In this document: positions 54,531 to 62,944 of the stretch, piece by piece | How positions within the stretch are numbered: the first letter of the stretch is position 1 | How the letters are laid out: every line of letters begins with the position of its first letter | Assembly: GCF_014207705.1 (NCBI RefSeq) | Contig: NZ_JACHIU010000001.1 | Span: forward strand, 4,580,501 to 4,644,500 | Direction of reading: 5' to 3' | Origin: Sphaerisporangium rubeum | GTDB lineage: Bacteria > Actinomycetota > Actinomycetes > Streptosporangiales > Streptosporangiaceae | DNA length: 64,000 bases | Position numbers and translations under genes: made by a program | Notes under the pieces: model-generated | Seen by the model: only the letters and a program-made list of their open reading frames with translations | Told to the model about the DNA's origin: nothing | Database searches by the model: none

Positions 54531-56906
54531 TCAGATCAGATCCATGGGATCCATACACACCCGGACCAGGTCGGGAGCCTTGCGCGCGGACCGCACGCCG
54601 GCCGCGGCCTTCAGCTCACGCGCCAGCGCCGGCCCGGCGCTCCACGGCACGCGGAGCATGGCGCGCTCCTCCTCCCCGGACGTGTGGCCCTGCGTCTCGA
54701 CCGGCACCGGGCCGAGCATCTGGGTCTCCCGGGGCAGCCGCAGGGAGACGATCATCTCGCGCACCGCGGCCGGGGTGCCGGTCAGCGTCGCCATGCGGAC
54801 GGCCGGGGGGAACCCGAGCACGGTGCGGTCGGTCAGCTCGCGCTCGGAGTGGGTGACCGGGTCCCAGCGGATCAGGGCCTGCACGGGGGGGAGCGCGGAG
54901 TCGGCGAGCACCACCAGCTCGGAGGCGGGCCGCAGCAGGGCCGCGGCGTTCATCCAGCGGCGCAGGGTCTCCTCGGCCGCACGCAGGTCGGGACGGCCGA
55001 GCAGGGCCCAGCCGTCCAGCAGGACCGCCGCCGCGTACCCCCCCTCGGCGACCGGCTCGGCACCTGGTGTGGCGACCACCAGCGCGGGGGTCGCCTCGAC
55101 GGTGGCGAGCACCGCGTCCTTGCCGGAGGTCTTCACCGGGACCGCGGGAAACGCGCGGCCGAGCTCCTCGGCCGTGCGGCGCGCACCCACCACCAGGGCT
55201 CGGAAACGGTCGCCGCCGCAGACGCGGCAACGCCAGCCCCCGGCGATCCGGCCGCACCAGCGGCAGTACGGCGCGGCGTGACCGCCGCGCAGGGCCAGCG
55301 GCCCGCCGCACAGCGGGGGCGGGGTCTCCTCGGCGGGCTCCTGGCCGACGGCGTCGGTGAGGCCGGTCAGGGTGCCGGCCGTCGCGGCCCTGAAGCGGCG
55401 GGAGGGAGCCGGCGACCCCGGCGGGGCATGGGGTTCCGGCACCGGGAGCGGGGGCTGGGTGCAGCGCGACGGGGTGCGGCAGTGCAGGCACGCCAGTGCC
55501 GGGAGGTAGCCGCGCCGGGGCACCTGGATCAGCACGGGGCCCGACTCGAGGCCGTGGCGGAGCGCCGTCCAGGCCACGGTCGGCAGGCGCGCGGCACGGG
55601 CCGCCGGGTCGCGCGCCAGGTCGGCGTCCTCCCCGGCGGGACGCACCCGTGGCGCGTACGCGCGCAGCGTGTCGCGCGGCGGGCCCACCGGCCCGGCCCA
55701 ACCCGACGCGATCATGCGGGTGGCCTCGGCGGTGCGCGCGTACCCCGCGATGAGCATCGCGGCCCCCGTCTGGTGGGACCGCAGCGCCAGGACCTCACGC
55801 GCGTGCGGGTACGGCGCGAGCCGCTCGGCGTGCAGATCGTCCCCGTCGTCCCAGATCACCAGGAGCCCGAGGTCACGCACCGGCGCGAACGCCGCGGCCC
55901 GCGTGCCGACGACGACACGTGTGCGTCCCCGCAGCACCCGCAACCACCGCCGGTACCGCTCCGCCGGGCCGAGATCGGCCGTCAGCGCCACGTGCCGTCC
56001 CCACCCGAGGACCCCGCGCAACGCGGTGTCGACCAGCGCGACGTCCTTGCCGTCCGGCACCACGACCACCGCTCCCCGTCCCCCGCGCACCGCGGCCGCC
56101 ACCGCCTCGGCGATCCCCACGGCCCACGGCACCTCGGCCCCGAGCACCTCTCGCTCCGCCTTCCTGCCCCTCCCCCGCCGCGACTCCGCCGTCTCCCCGC
56201 CGGCGACCCGGATCCCGGTCCGCGCCACCACCCCGGGCAGCACGTTCCACACCGCGCGCACATCGCGGCCCTGCTCCACCGCCGCCAGGAACACCGGCCC
56301 CACGGAGTAGGGCCTCTCCGCCGCTGCGGCCCCCGGCCCACCTGTCACCTCGCCGCTCGTGGCCGCCTCCCCGGCGCCGGTCGCATGCTCACCCGCGTGC
56401 GTTTCCTCCGGAGCGTCCTCCTTGTCGACCGGCTCCGCCTCCACGCGGCCGTGACGCGGGGGTACGGCTAGGCGGACGACGTCCGACATGGTGCCGGCGT
56501 AACGGTCGGCGACGGCGCGGCACAGCGCGGCGACCTCGGGGGTGAGCACCGCCTCGGGGGACACCACCCGTTCCAGCGCGAGCAGCGACCCCTCGTGCTC
56601 GCTGCTGTCCACCCGCTCCAGCAGGAACCCGTCCGTGAGCTTCCCCGCGAACCGCACCCGCACCCGGCACCCCGGCACCGCGTCGGCGTGCATCGCCGCC
56701 GGCACCAGATAGTCGAACGGCCGGTCGAGATGCGGCAGCGGCGTGTCGACCAGGACCCGGGCCACCGGTGACCGCTCCGCCGCGACGACCGCACCGAGGG
56801 CCTTCTCCCCCGCGCCGCCTTTTCGCGGCCCGGGGACGCCCTCAAGAGCGGTCTGCTCGTCGGCCGCCGGCTCGCGCGAGCCAGAAGGCGGCATGGTCTC
56901 GGTCAC
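54531..56906 (-). CDS. priA: Primosomal protein N' (PriA), helicase motifs degenerate
   Basis: 791 residues. N-terminal 3'BD domain (VARVLVDTPLPHLDRPFDYLVP), then a helicase-like core in which no GKT Walker A is found and the DEEH box is replaced by IWDDGDD (351-357). Eight zinc-site cysteines remain (473, 476, 482, 533, 548, 551, 560, 563), interrupted by a 50-residue Pro-rich insert at 483-532. Loss of ATPase motifs is known for actinobacterial PriA, which is annotated as probable PriA. GTG 56906 has TAGGAC at -12 to -7, a leaderless candidate. It lies downstream of metK. Confidence 0.92.
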   Translation of the reverse strand: MTETMPPSGSREPAADEQTALEGVPGPRKGGAGEKALGAVVAAERSPVARVLVDTPLPHLDRPFDYLVPAAMHADAVPGCRVRVRFAGKLTDGFLLERVDSSEHEGSLLALERVVSPEAVLTPEVAALCRAVADRYAGTMSDVVRLAVPPRHGRVEAEPVDKEDAPEETHAGEHATGAGEAATSGEVTGGPGAAAAERPYSVGPVFLAAVEQGRDVRAVWNVLPGVVARTGIRVAGGETAESRRGRGRKAEREVLGAEVPWAVGIAEAVAAAVRGGRGAVVVVPDGKDVALVDTALRGVLGWGRHVALTADLGPAERYRRWLRVLRGRTRVVVGTRAAAFAPVRDLGLLVIWDDGDDLHAERLAPYPHAREVLALRSHQTGAAMLIAGYARTAEATRMIASGWAGPVGPPRDTLRAYAPRVRPAGEDADLARDPAARAARLPTVAWTALRHGLESGPVLIQVPRRGYLPALACLHCRTPSRCTQPPLPVPEPHAPPGSPAPSRRFRAATAGTLTGLTDAVGQEPAEETPPPLCGGPLALRGGHAAPYCRWCGRIAGGWRCRVCGGDRFRALVVGARRTAEELGRAFPAVPVKTSGKDAVLATVEATPALVVATPGAEPVAEGGYAAAVLLDGWALLGRPDLRAAEETLRRWMNAAALLRPASELVVLADSALPPVQALIRWDPVTHSERELTDRTVLGFPPAVRMATLTGTPAAVREMIVSLRLPRETQMLGPVPVETQGHTSGEEERAMLRVPWSAGPALARELKAAAGVRSARKAPDLVRVCMDPMDLI

Positions 56907-56912
56907 CCCTAG

Positions 56913-56918
56913 GTCCTA
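56913..56918 (-). promoter_or_regulatory. Candidate -10 for leaderless priA mRNA
   Basis: TAGGAC on the minus strand, then CTAGGG and GTG. Same geometry as the dinB promoter. Confidence 0.5.
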
Positions 56919-57017
56919 CCAGAAGACACCGACGCCGCACCCCATCCACGGCGGCCCCGGCACGGCACGACGAAGTCAGCGCACCCTGCCATACACGCGG
57001 CGCGCCAGGCAGCGCGA

Positions 57018-57047
57018 ACGCGTCCGGCGCGGTGACGCCGGACGCGT
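57018..57047 (-). terminator. metK terminator hairpin
   Basis: A perfect 12-bp stem (ACGCGTCCGGCG / CGCCGGACGCGT, 57018-57029 with 57036-57047) and 6-nt loop lies 33 bp after the metK stop. It contains the same CGTCCGGCG/CGCCGGACG stem as the hairpin behind the FMN riboswitch. Confidence 0.75.
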
Positions 57048-57079
57048 GGCGGTGTGCCCTGAGACGGGCCGTCAGTGGG

Positions 57080-58273
57080 TCAGAGGCCGGCGGCCTGGCG
57101 GAGCTGGTCGACCCGGTCGGTGCGCTCCCAGGAGAAGTTCGGCTCCTCGCGGCCGAAGTGGCCGTAGGCGGAGGTGGCCGAGTAGATGGGCCGCAGCAGG
57201 TCGAGGTCGCGGATGATGGCGGCCGGACGCAGGTCGAAGACCTCCAGGATGGCCCGCTGGATGGCGTCGACGGCGACCTTCTCGGTGCCGAAGGTCTCCA
57301 CGAACACCCCCACCGGCTGCGCCTTGCCGATGGCGTAGGCCACCTGCACCTCGGCACGGTCGGCCAGGCCCGCCGCGACGACGTTCTTGGCGACCCAGCG
57401 CATCGCGTACGCCGCCGACCGGTCGACCTTGGAGGGGTCCTTGCCGGAGAACGCGCCACCGCCGTGCCGCGCCATGCCGCCGTAGGTGTCCACGATGATC
57501 TTGCGGCCGGTCAGGCCGGCGTCACCCATCGGGCCGCCGATCTCGAAACGGCCGGTCGGGTTGACCAGCAGCCGGTAGCCCTCGGTGTCGATGTCGAGCT
57601 CGGCGACGACGGGGTCGACGACGTGCTCCTTGATGTCGGGGGCCAGCATCTCCTTGAGGTCGATCTCCGGAGCGTGCTGGCTGGAGACCACGACGGTGTC
57701 GAGGCGGACCGGACGGTCGCCGTCGTACTCGACGGTGACCTGGGTCTTGCCGTCGGGACGCAGGTACGGCACGGTGCCGTTCTTGCGGACCTCCGACAGG
57801 CGGTGGGACATGCGGTGCGCGAGCTGGATCGGCAGCGGCATCAGCTCGGGGGTCTCACGGCAGGCGTACCCGAACATCAGGCCCTGGTCGCCGGCCCCCT
57901 GACGGTCGAGCTCGTCGCCGGCCTCGCCCTCGCGGTGCTCGTAGGCGTCGTCGACGCCTTGCGCGATGTCGGGGGACTGCGCGCCGATGGACACCGACAC
58001 GCCGCAGGAGGCGCCGTCGAAGCCCTTGTGGGAGGCGTCGTAGCCGATCTCCAGGATCTTCTCCCGGATGACGCCGGGGATGTCGACGTAGGTCTCGGTG
58101 GTGACCTCACCGGCCACGTGGACCTGGCCGGTCGTGATCATGGTCTCGACCGCGACCCGGCTCCGGACGTCGTCTTTGAGCATCGCGTCGAGGATCGCGT
58201 CACTGATCTGGTCGGCGATCTTGTCCGGGTGGCCTTCGGTGACCGACTCGGAGGTGAACAGGCGGCGGGACAA
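57080..58273 (-). CDS. metK: S-adenosylmethionine synthetase
   Basis: 397 residues. Makes SAM from methionine and [62 protein letters not shown] and the methionine-site residues in the N-terminal domain are intact. The start is TTG 58273 with AGGAGC at 7 nt, which gives the normal family N-terminus ([13 protein letters not shown]). I looked for a SAM riboswitch in 58274-58404 and saw none; a TACACT -10-like hexamer lies at 58344-58349. Confidence 0.97.
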   Translation of the reverse strand: MSRRLFTSESVTEGHPDKIADQISDAILDAMLKDDVRSRVAVETMITTGQVHVAGEVTTETYVDIPGVIREKILEIGYDASHKGFDGASCGVSVSIGAQSPDIAQGVDDAYEHREGEAGDELDRQGAGDQGLMFGYACRETPELMPLPIQLAHRMSHRLSEVRKNGTVPYLRPDGKTQVTVEYDGDRPVRLDTVVVSSQHAPEIDLKEMLAPDIKEHVVDPVVAELDIDTEGYRLLVNPTGRFEIGGPMGDAGLTGRKIIVDTYGGMARHGGGAFSGKDPSKVDRSAAYAMRWVAKNVVAAGLADRAEVQVAYAIGKAQPVGVFVETFGTEKVAVDAIQRAILEVFDLRPAAIIRDLDLLRPIYSATSAYGHFGREEPNFSWERTDRVDQLRQAAGL

Positions 58274-58343
58274 CTCAGTGGCTCCTCATGCAGCGGCTGC
58301 TGGCGATATGACTCGAGGCACGGACGGCCCGAGCGCTCCGCCG

Positions 58344-58349
58344 AGTGTA
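58344..58349 (-). promoter_or_regulatory. Candidate -10 of metK
   Basis: TACACT on the minus strand, about 70 bp before the TTG start. No strong -35 partner. Confidence 0.35.
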
Positions 58350-58404
58350 GCCTCACCCCGCGCGGCGCCGCTCTGCCGTCTCGACCGGTGGTCGCCGGCC
58401 GACC

Positions 58405-58773
58405 TCACAGGTCGGGAAGCGGATCTCTGGGCAGGTCACCCGGAGAGAACGCTTCGGTGTCCGCCGCCCCCACGACCGCGACGTACTCCTCGTCGACCTC
58501 GAAAACCGTACCACCCAATCTGATTCTCGGCCCGCCGCCGAACTCGATCGGCCCGAGCCTCGTGTCGCGCGGGTGGGTCGCCCACACGGCGGCGGGCTCG
58601 TATCGGCTGAACACCTTGGTGGCGAGCACCGTGATGAAGCGGTCGCTCACCAGGATCATGAAGTTGGCCACCCCGCCGGATCCGACGAGGCTGACCGGGA
58701 AGACGTAGTGGATGTTCTCACCCGCGGGCAGGAGCTCTCGGCATCTCTGCCTGATGGCTGCGGTCACCGGCAT
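58405..58773 (-). CDS. Small conserved-looking protein of unknown function
   Basis: 122 residues from ATG 58773 (MPVTAAIRQRCRELLPAGE). Beta-rich pattern (IHYVFPVSLV, NFMILVSDRFITVLATKVF, PRIRLGGTVFEVDEEYVAVV) suggests a PH-like or small beta-barrel domain; no membrane helix. The frame stays open to 59052, through the 33-bp repeats, so a 215-residue form cannot be excluded. I prefer the short form because the upstream part is promoter-like (AT-richer around 58840) and only the short form shows ordered secondary structure. Function unknown. Confidence 0.65.
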   Translation of the reverse strand: MPVTAAIRQRCRELLPAGENIHYVFPVSLVGSGGVANFMILVSDRFITVLATKVFSRYEPAAVWATHPRDTRLGPIEFGGGPRIRLGGTVFEVDEEYVAVVGAADTEAFSPGDLPRDPLPDL

Positions 58774-58862
58774 CGTTCCAGGCCCTCTCGCTCGGCCTTT
58801 CCATGGAGTATCCGGCGCGGGGACACCGTCAGCAAGACGCCGTATTAAGAGCGTGACCGGTT

Positions 58863-58961
58863 CGCGGGGAATCGGTGCGCGCAAAGCGCTGTTTCCGCGC
58901 GGAATCGGCGTGCGGACGGCCGCGAAGTCGCGGGGATTCAGCGTACGGACGGCGAGGCGCC
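58863..58961. repeat. Three tandem 33-bp repeats
   Basis: Units start at 58863, 58896 and 58929. Each begins CGCGSGGAWTCRG on the plus strand and continues with a CGTGCGGACGGC-like half. Units 2 and 3 are the most alike. They lie between coaBC and the small unknown gene; the 33-bp period keeps the upstream open frame intact (11-residue repeats such as AVRTPIPRGNS). Confidence 0.7.
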
Positions 58962-59012
58962 ACCGTGGACGGTGACCGGACGGCGCACGGCGGGCCGGTG
59001 GCGCCGGTGCTG

Positions 59013-60242
59013 TCAGGCCGGGTGGGACAGGCGTGCGGACACCAGGGTCCACAGCGCGTCGGCGAGGGACTCCTTAGGGCCGCGGGGGACCTCTACGGGG
59101 TCGCCGCCGGCGACGAGGATGACGGCGGCGTTGTCCGGGGTGCCGAAGGCCAGGCCGTCGCCGACCTGGTTGACGACCAGCAGGTCGCAGCCTTTGCGCT
59201 CCAGCTTGGCACGGCCGTTGGCGAGCACGTCGTGGGTCTCCGCGGCGAAGCCCGCGATCACCTCGGGGGACGGCTTGAGACCGTCGCGGCGCCGGTCGCA
59301 CAGCTCGGCGAGGATGTCGGGGTTCTTGGCGAGCCGGATCGGCTCGGGCTCCCCGCCGGTCTTCTTGATCTTGACGTCGCTCGCCGCGACGGGACGGAAG
59401 TCGGCCACCGCGGCGGCCATGACGACCGCGTCGGCGTCACGCGCGGCGTCCAGGACCGCCGCGCGCATGTGCTCGGCCGACTCGACCCGCACCACGGCCG
59501 CTCCTGCGGGGTCCGGCAGCGCGACGTTGGCCGCGACGACGGTGACACGCGCGCCGCGCGCCACGGCGGTTCGGGCGAGCGCGTAGCCCTGCAGGCCCGA
59601 CGAGCGGTTGCCGATGAAGCGCACCGGGTCGATCGCCTCGCGGGTCCCTCCCGCCGACACGACGACGTGACGGCCGGCGAGATCGCGCGGAGCGCCGGAA
59701 AGGACCCGGCGGCACACCTCGAAGATCTCGGCGGGGTCGGGCAGGCGTCCGGGGCCGGTGTCGGCGCCGGTGAGCCGTCCCGAGGCCGGGTCGACGACCA
59801 CCGAGCCGCGCTCGCGCAGCGTGGCGACGTTGGCGCGGGTGGCGGGGTGCTCCCACATCTCGGTGTGCATGGCGGGGGCGAACACCACAGGGCAGCGCGC
59901 GGTCAGCAGGGTGCCGGTGAGCAGGTCGCCCGCCAGGCCGTGCGCGGCCTTGGCGAGCAGGTCGGCGGTGGCCGGAGCCACCACCACGAGGTCGGCGCGC
60001 TGGCCGAGCCGCACATGGGGCACCTCGTGGACGGACTCCCAGACCTCACTGGTCACGGGGTTTCCCGACAGCGCGGCCCAGGTGGGCTCGCCGACGAACC
60101 GCAGCGCCTCGCGGGTGGGGATCACCCGCACGTCGTGGCCGGACTCGGTGAACAGCCGCAGCAGCTCGCACGCCTTGTACGCGGCGATGCCGGCGGCCAC
60201 ACCGAGGACGACACGCGGACGGTCGTCCCGGCCGGCGGTCAT
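59013..60242 (-). CDS. coaBC: Bifunctional phosphopantothenoylcysteine synthetase/decarboxylase CoaBC
   Basis: 409 residues. CoaC flavoprotein domain (about 1-180; LGVAAGIAAYKACELLRLF, catalytic-region His in PHVRLGQRADLVVVAPATA, APAMHTEMWEHPATR) and CoaB domain (VSAGGTREAIDPVRFIGNRSSG, AAAVADFRP, KIKK). The PAMH form in place of the classical PXMN is usual in actinobacteria such as M. tuberculosis. The Start ATG 60242 has GAAGGACC upstream. It follows rpoZ in the gmk-rpoZ-coaBC-metK order common in this phylum. Confidence 0.95.
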   Translation of the reverse strand: MTAGRDDRPRVVLGVAAGIAAYKACELLRLFTESGHDVRVIPTREALRFVGEPTWAALSGNPVTSEVWESVHEVPHVRLGQRADLVVVAPATADLLAKAAHGLAGDLLTGTLLTARCPVVFAPAMHTEMWEHPATRANVATLRERGSVVVDPASGRLTGADTGPGRLPDPAEIFEVCRRVLSGAPRDLAGRHVVVSAGGTREAIDPVRFIGNRSSGLQGYALARTAVARGARVTVVAANVALPDPAGAAVVRVESAEHMRAAVLDAARDADAVVMAAAVADFRPVAASDVKIKKTGGEPEPIRLAKNPDILAELCDRRRDGLKPSPEVIAGFAAETHDVLANGRAKLERKGCDLLVVNQVGDGLAFGTPDNAAVILVAGGDPVEVPRGPKESLADALWTLVSARLSHPA

Positions 60243-60318
60243 GGCGCTGGTCCTTCTCGTTCGAACTGGTGGATCCGGTGGAATCGCCGGATCCGGCCCG
60301 GCCGGCTCAGGCCGGGAC

Positions 60319-60582
60319 TCAGCCTTCGATCGGCTCGGAGGTCAGCAGACCCTCGGAGACCTCGCGCAGCGCGATGGACAGAGGCTTCTCCTGAGCGTGG
60401 GTCTCGACCAGAGGGCCGACGTACTCCAGCAGGCCCTCGCCGAGCTGCGAGTAGTACGCGTTGATCTGGCGCGCGCGCTTGGCCCCCATGATCACGAGGC
60501 TGTACTTGCTGTCGACGACCTCGAGAAGCTGGTCGATCGGCGGGTTGGTAATGCCTTCGGCAACTGGCATGGTGCCTGCCAC
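60319..60582 (-). CDS. rpoZ: RNA polymerase omega subunit
   Basis: 87 residues. Assembly and stability subunit of RNA polymerase. [40 protein letters not shown] and [16 protein letters not shown] are the actinobacterial omega motifs. GTG 60582 is chosen with GGAGAGG 7 nt upstream; ATG 60570 is four codons later without a ribosome site. Confidence 0.95.
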   Translation of the reverse strand: MAGTMPVAEGITNPPIDQLLEVVDSKYSLVIMGAKRARQINAYYSQLGEGLLEYVGPLVETHAQEKPLSIALREVSEGLLTSEPIEG

Positions 60583-60696
60583 GTGGCCGCCTCTCCGTAG
60601 AGTCGTATCTTCGTTCTGGTCTCGGCGAAGGATACCAAGTCCCCGGAGCATTCCGTGACGAGACCGATGGAGGCCGGACGGCGAGCGGCGGTCGTC

Positions 60697-61317
60697 TCAG
60701 TGCCGGCGAGGGTGGGAGTCGTCGCGGACCAGAAGCTCGATGAGCCGGCCGCAGACGTCCTCGACGGCGGTGTTGACGAGCGTGAGGTCGAACTCCTTCT
60801 CGGCGGCCATCTCGACGCGTCCCGCGGCCAGGCGGCGCGCGATGACGTCCTCGGGCTCGGTGCCGCGGCCGCGCAGGCGGCTCTCCAGCTCCTCCCAGCT
60901 CGGGGGGGCCAGGAAGACCAGAAGCGCGTCCGGCATGGTGTCGCGCACCTGGCGCGCACCCTGCAGGTCGATCTCCAGCAGCGCGGGCACCCCCTCGGCG
61001 AGCCTGCGCTCCACCGGCGCGCGCGGGGTGCCGTACCGGTTGCCGGCGAACTCCGCCCATTCGAGCAGCTCACCGCCGGCCACCAGGCGGTCGAACTCGG
61101 AGCCCGGCACGAAGTAGTACTCGACTCCGTGCCGCTCCCCTGGTCGCGGCGCCCTGGTGGTCACCGAGACCGACAGCCACACCTCCGGGTGGGACCGCCG
61201 AAGCTCGGCGACGACCGTGGACTTGCCGACACCCGACGGCCCGGACAGCACCGTCAGGCGGTTTCCCTTCGGTCCGGAGGAGAGGTCGGTCCCCTCCGGA
61301 CTCCCGGATGGAGGCAT
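60697..61317 (-). CDS. gmk: Guanylate kinase
   Basis: 206 residues from ATG 61317. Phosphorylates GMP. P-loop [22 protein letters not shown]-binding [51 protein letters not shown] and the lid [15 protein letters not shown]. The frame is open further to 61401 with other possible starts; the chosen ATG has only a weak ribosome site. It lies between mihF and rpoZ, as in Streptomyces and mycobacteria. Confidence 0.94.
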   Translation of the reverse strand: MPPSGSPEGTDLSSGPKGNRLTVLSGPSGVGKSTVVAELRRSHPEVWLSVSVTTRAPRPGERHGVEYYFVPGSEFDRLVAGGELLEWAEFAGNRYGTPRAPVERRLAEGVPALLEIDLQGARQVRDTMPDALLVFLAPPSWEELESRLRGRGTEPEDVIARRLAAGRVEMAAEKEFDLTLVNTAVEDVCGRLIELLVRDDSHPRRH

Positions 61318-61439
61318 GGGATCACCGCCACCTGTCCCGAACCCCCCGAAAACGGGCGCCCTTCGCGCGCCCCTCCCTTCGGGCCAGGACATACCGGTCA
61401 CTCCACACCCCCGATAGTTCGTGCCGGCGTCAGCCGAGA

Positions 61440-61763
61440 TCAGCTCTCGCCGCCGCCGAACTCGCGCTCCAGGGAGGAGCGCTGGTTCGCACCGAGACCC
61501 CGTACGCGACGGGACTCGGCGATACCGAGTCTCTCCATGAGCTGCTTGGCGCGGACCTTGCCCACGCCGGGGAGCGACTCCAAAAGGGCCGACACCTTCA
61601 TCTTGCCGATGACGTCGTCGGTCTGACCATCCTTCAGCACCTCAGCCAGAGAAACCGCGCCGTGCTTCAGCCGGTTCTTGACCTCGGCACGCTCCTTGCG
61701 GGCCTTGGCAGCCTTCTCCAGGGCTGCGGCGCGCTGCTCGGGGGTCAGGGGAGGAAGAGCCAC
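61440..61763 (-). CDS. mihF: Actinobacterial integration host factor mIHF
   Basis: 107 residues. Nucleoid-associated DNA-binding protein with no homology to E. coli [23 protein letters not shown] at the N-terminus, then the helix-two-turn-helix DNA-binding core [20 protein letters not shown], and [18 protein letters not shown]. Start GTG 61763 ([11 protein letters not shown]) follows CGAGGTGACC. It precedes gmk by 122 bp. Length and sequence match the short form found in Streptomyces. Confidence 0.96.
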   Translation of the reverse strand: MALPPLTPEQRAAALEKAAKARKERAEVKNRLKHGAVSLAEVLKDGQTDDVIGKMKVSALLESLPGVGKVRAKQLMERLGIAESRRVRGLGANQRSSLEREFGGGES

Positions 61764-62245
61764 GCCGGGTCACCTCGAATTTCTGTCGATGTACTCGGAC
61801 GGGAGGGGAAACTAGCTGGTCTTGGGCCCTTCAGGCAACGTCAAGACCAGTTTCTCCCCACATAAACTTCAATTCCTCACCCTTAGTAGCCGTCACATCG
61901 CTGTGTGTCGACAAAACCCGCCTGTACTGCCACCTCACCGCCCGGCCCGCCAGGCGGGCCCGCCACCCCGGACACGCCGTGTGAGCACATCGGCCCCTTG
62001 GCCTGGACGGCTTTCGGCTCCGCCGGATTACAGGCCTTATACGTTTTTTATCCGAAATGTTAGCTTTGTAGATTTGTGCACCATTAGATCGATCCAATTT
62101 CCACGCGGACGACCCTGGGACCGTCACGGGAATGCCGGACGCGAACACACTCGGCCACCGGCCGCTACGGAAGGTGACAGCTTTCGCCACGGGACACGGT
62201 GGCACGCCGGCGCGGCGGACGGGCCGGCGCGGAGTCCTCGGCGGG
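61764..62245. other. 482-bp intergenic region with hairpin and AT-rich island
   Basis: No convincing gene. An inverted repeat CTGGTCTTG (61816-61824) / CAAGACCAG (61842-61850) lies about 50 bp before mihF. A markedly AT-rich stretch at about 62035-62100 (TTATACGTTTTTTATCC, TTAGCTTTGTAGATTTGTG) stands out in this genome and probably contains the mihF promoter; on the minus strand a TATAAG -10-like hexamer occurs at about 62036-62041. A minus-strand frame 61831-62205 exists, but its codon usage is unlike the neighbours. Confidence 0.55.
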
Positions 62246-62944
62246 TCAGTTCGGTACGACGCGCCTCAGCGCCGCGGCGATGCCGGCCGCGGCGGCTCCG
62301 GGGTCGGTGGCGGCGGTGATGGGCCGGCCGATCACGAGGAGATCGGCTCCGTCGGCGATGGCACGCTCAGGAGTCGCTACCCTTGCCTGATCCTGGGTGT
62401 CCGATCCGGCGGGACGCACGCCCGGGGTGATGAGCATGATGTCCGGCCCGACCTCGGCACGCACCGCGGCGACCTCGCGGGGTGAGCAGACCAGGGCCTG
62501 GGCCCCGGCGCCGACGGCCTCGACCGCCAGACGGCGCACGGCGTCCCCGGCGGGTCCCCTGACCCCAAGGCGCTCCAGATCGGCCTCCGACAGCGACGTC
62601 AGCGCCGTCACGGCGGCCACACGGGTGTACGGGGCGGCCTCCACCGCCGCTTTGATCATGGCGTGGCCGCCTGAGGCGTGCACGGTCAAGATCGCGGGCT
62701 TGAGCCGCGCGACCGCGCGCGTGGCCCCGGCGACGGTGTTCGGGATGTCGTGGAGCTTCAGGTCGAGGAAGACCTGGACCCCGCTGGCCCCTCGCACGGA
62801 GGCCAGCACGTCGGGGCCGTAGCGCAGGTAGAGTTCGAGGCCGACCTTCACGGTGCTCACGTGCGGTGTGACCAGGGCAGCCCAGCGGGCCGCCGTCTCC
62901 AGATCAGGTGCGTCCAAGGCGACGGCGATGGGTGCGGACGTCAC
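62246..62944 (-). CDS. pyrF: Orotidine-5'-phosphate decarboxylase
   Basis: 232 residues. Last step of UMP synthesis. The Lys-Asp catalytic array is in VFLDLKLHDIPNTVAGATRA, with VALDAPDLETA at the N-terminus, LMITPGVRPAGS-like phosphate loop (MLITPGVRPAGSDTQDQARV) and LLVIGRPITAATDP at the end. This is the type 1 (shorter) family; many actinobacteria have the type 2 form instead. GTG 62944 overlaps the pyrD stop by 4 bp. Confidence 0.95.
   Translation of the reverse strand: MTSAPIAVALDAPDLETAARWAALVTPHVSTVKVGLELYLRYGPDVLASVRGASGVQVFLDLKLHDIPNTVAGATRAVARLKPAILTVHASGGHAMIKAAVEAAPYTRVAAVTALTSLSEADLERLGVRGPAGDAVRRLAVEAVGAGAQALVCSPREVAAVRAEVGPDIMLITPGVRPAGSDTQDQARVATPERAIADGADLLVIGRPITAATDPGAAAAGIAAALRRVVPN

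Noticed and set aside
58274-58404. Possible SAM riboswitch before metK
   Set aside because: No SAM-I, SAM-II or SAM-IV core sequence is recognisable; only a small GCAGC/GCTGC hairpin is visible.
61831-62205. Minus-strand frame of 124 codons upstream of mihF
   Set aside because: It spans the AT-rich island and the inverted repeat, with third-position composition unlike the neighbours and no recognisable protein.
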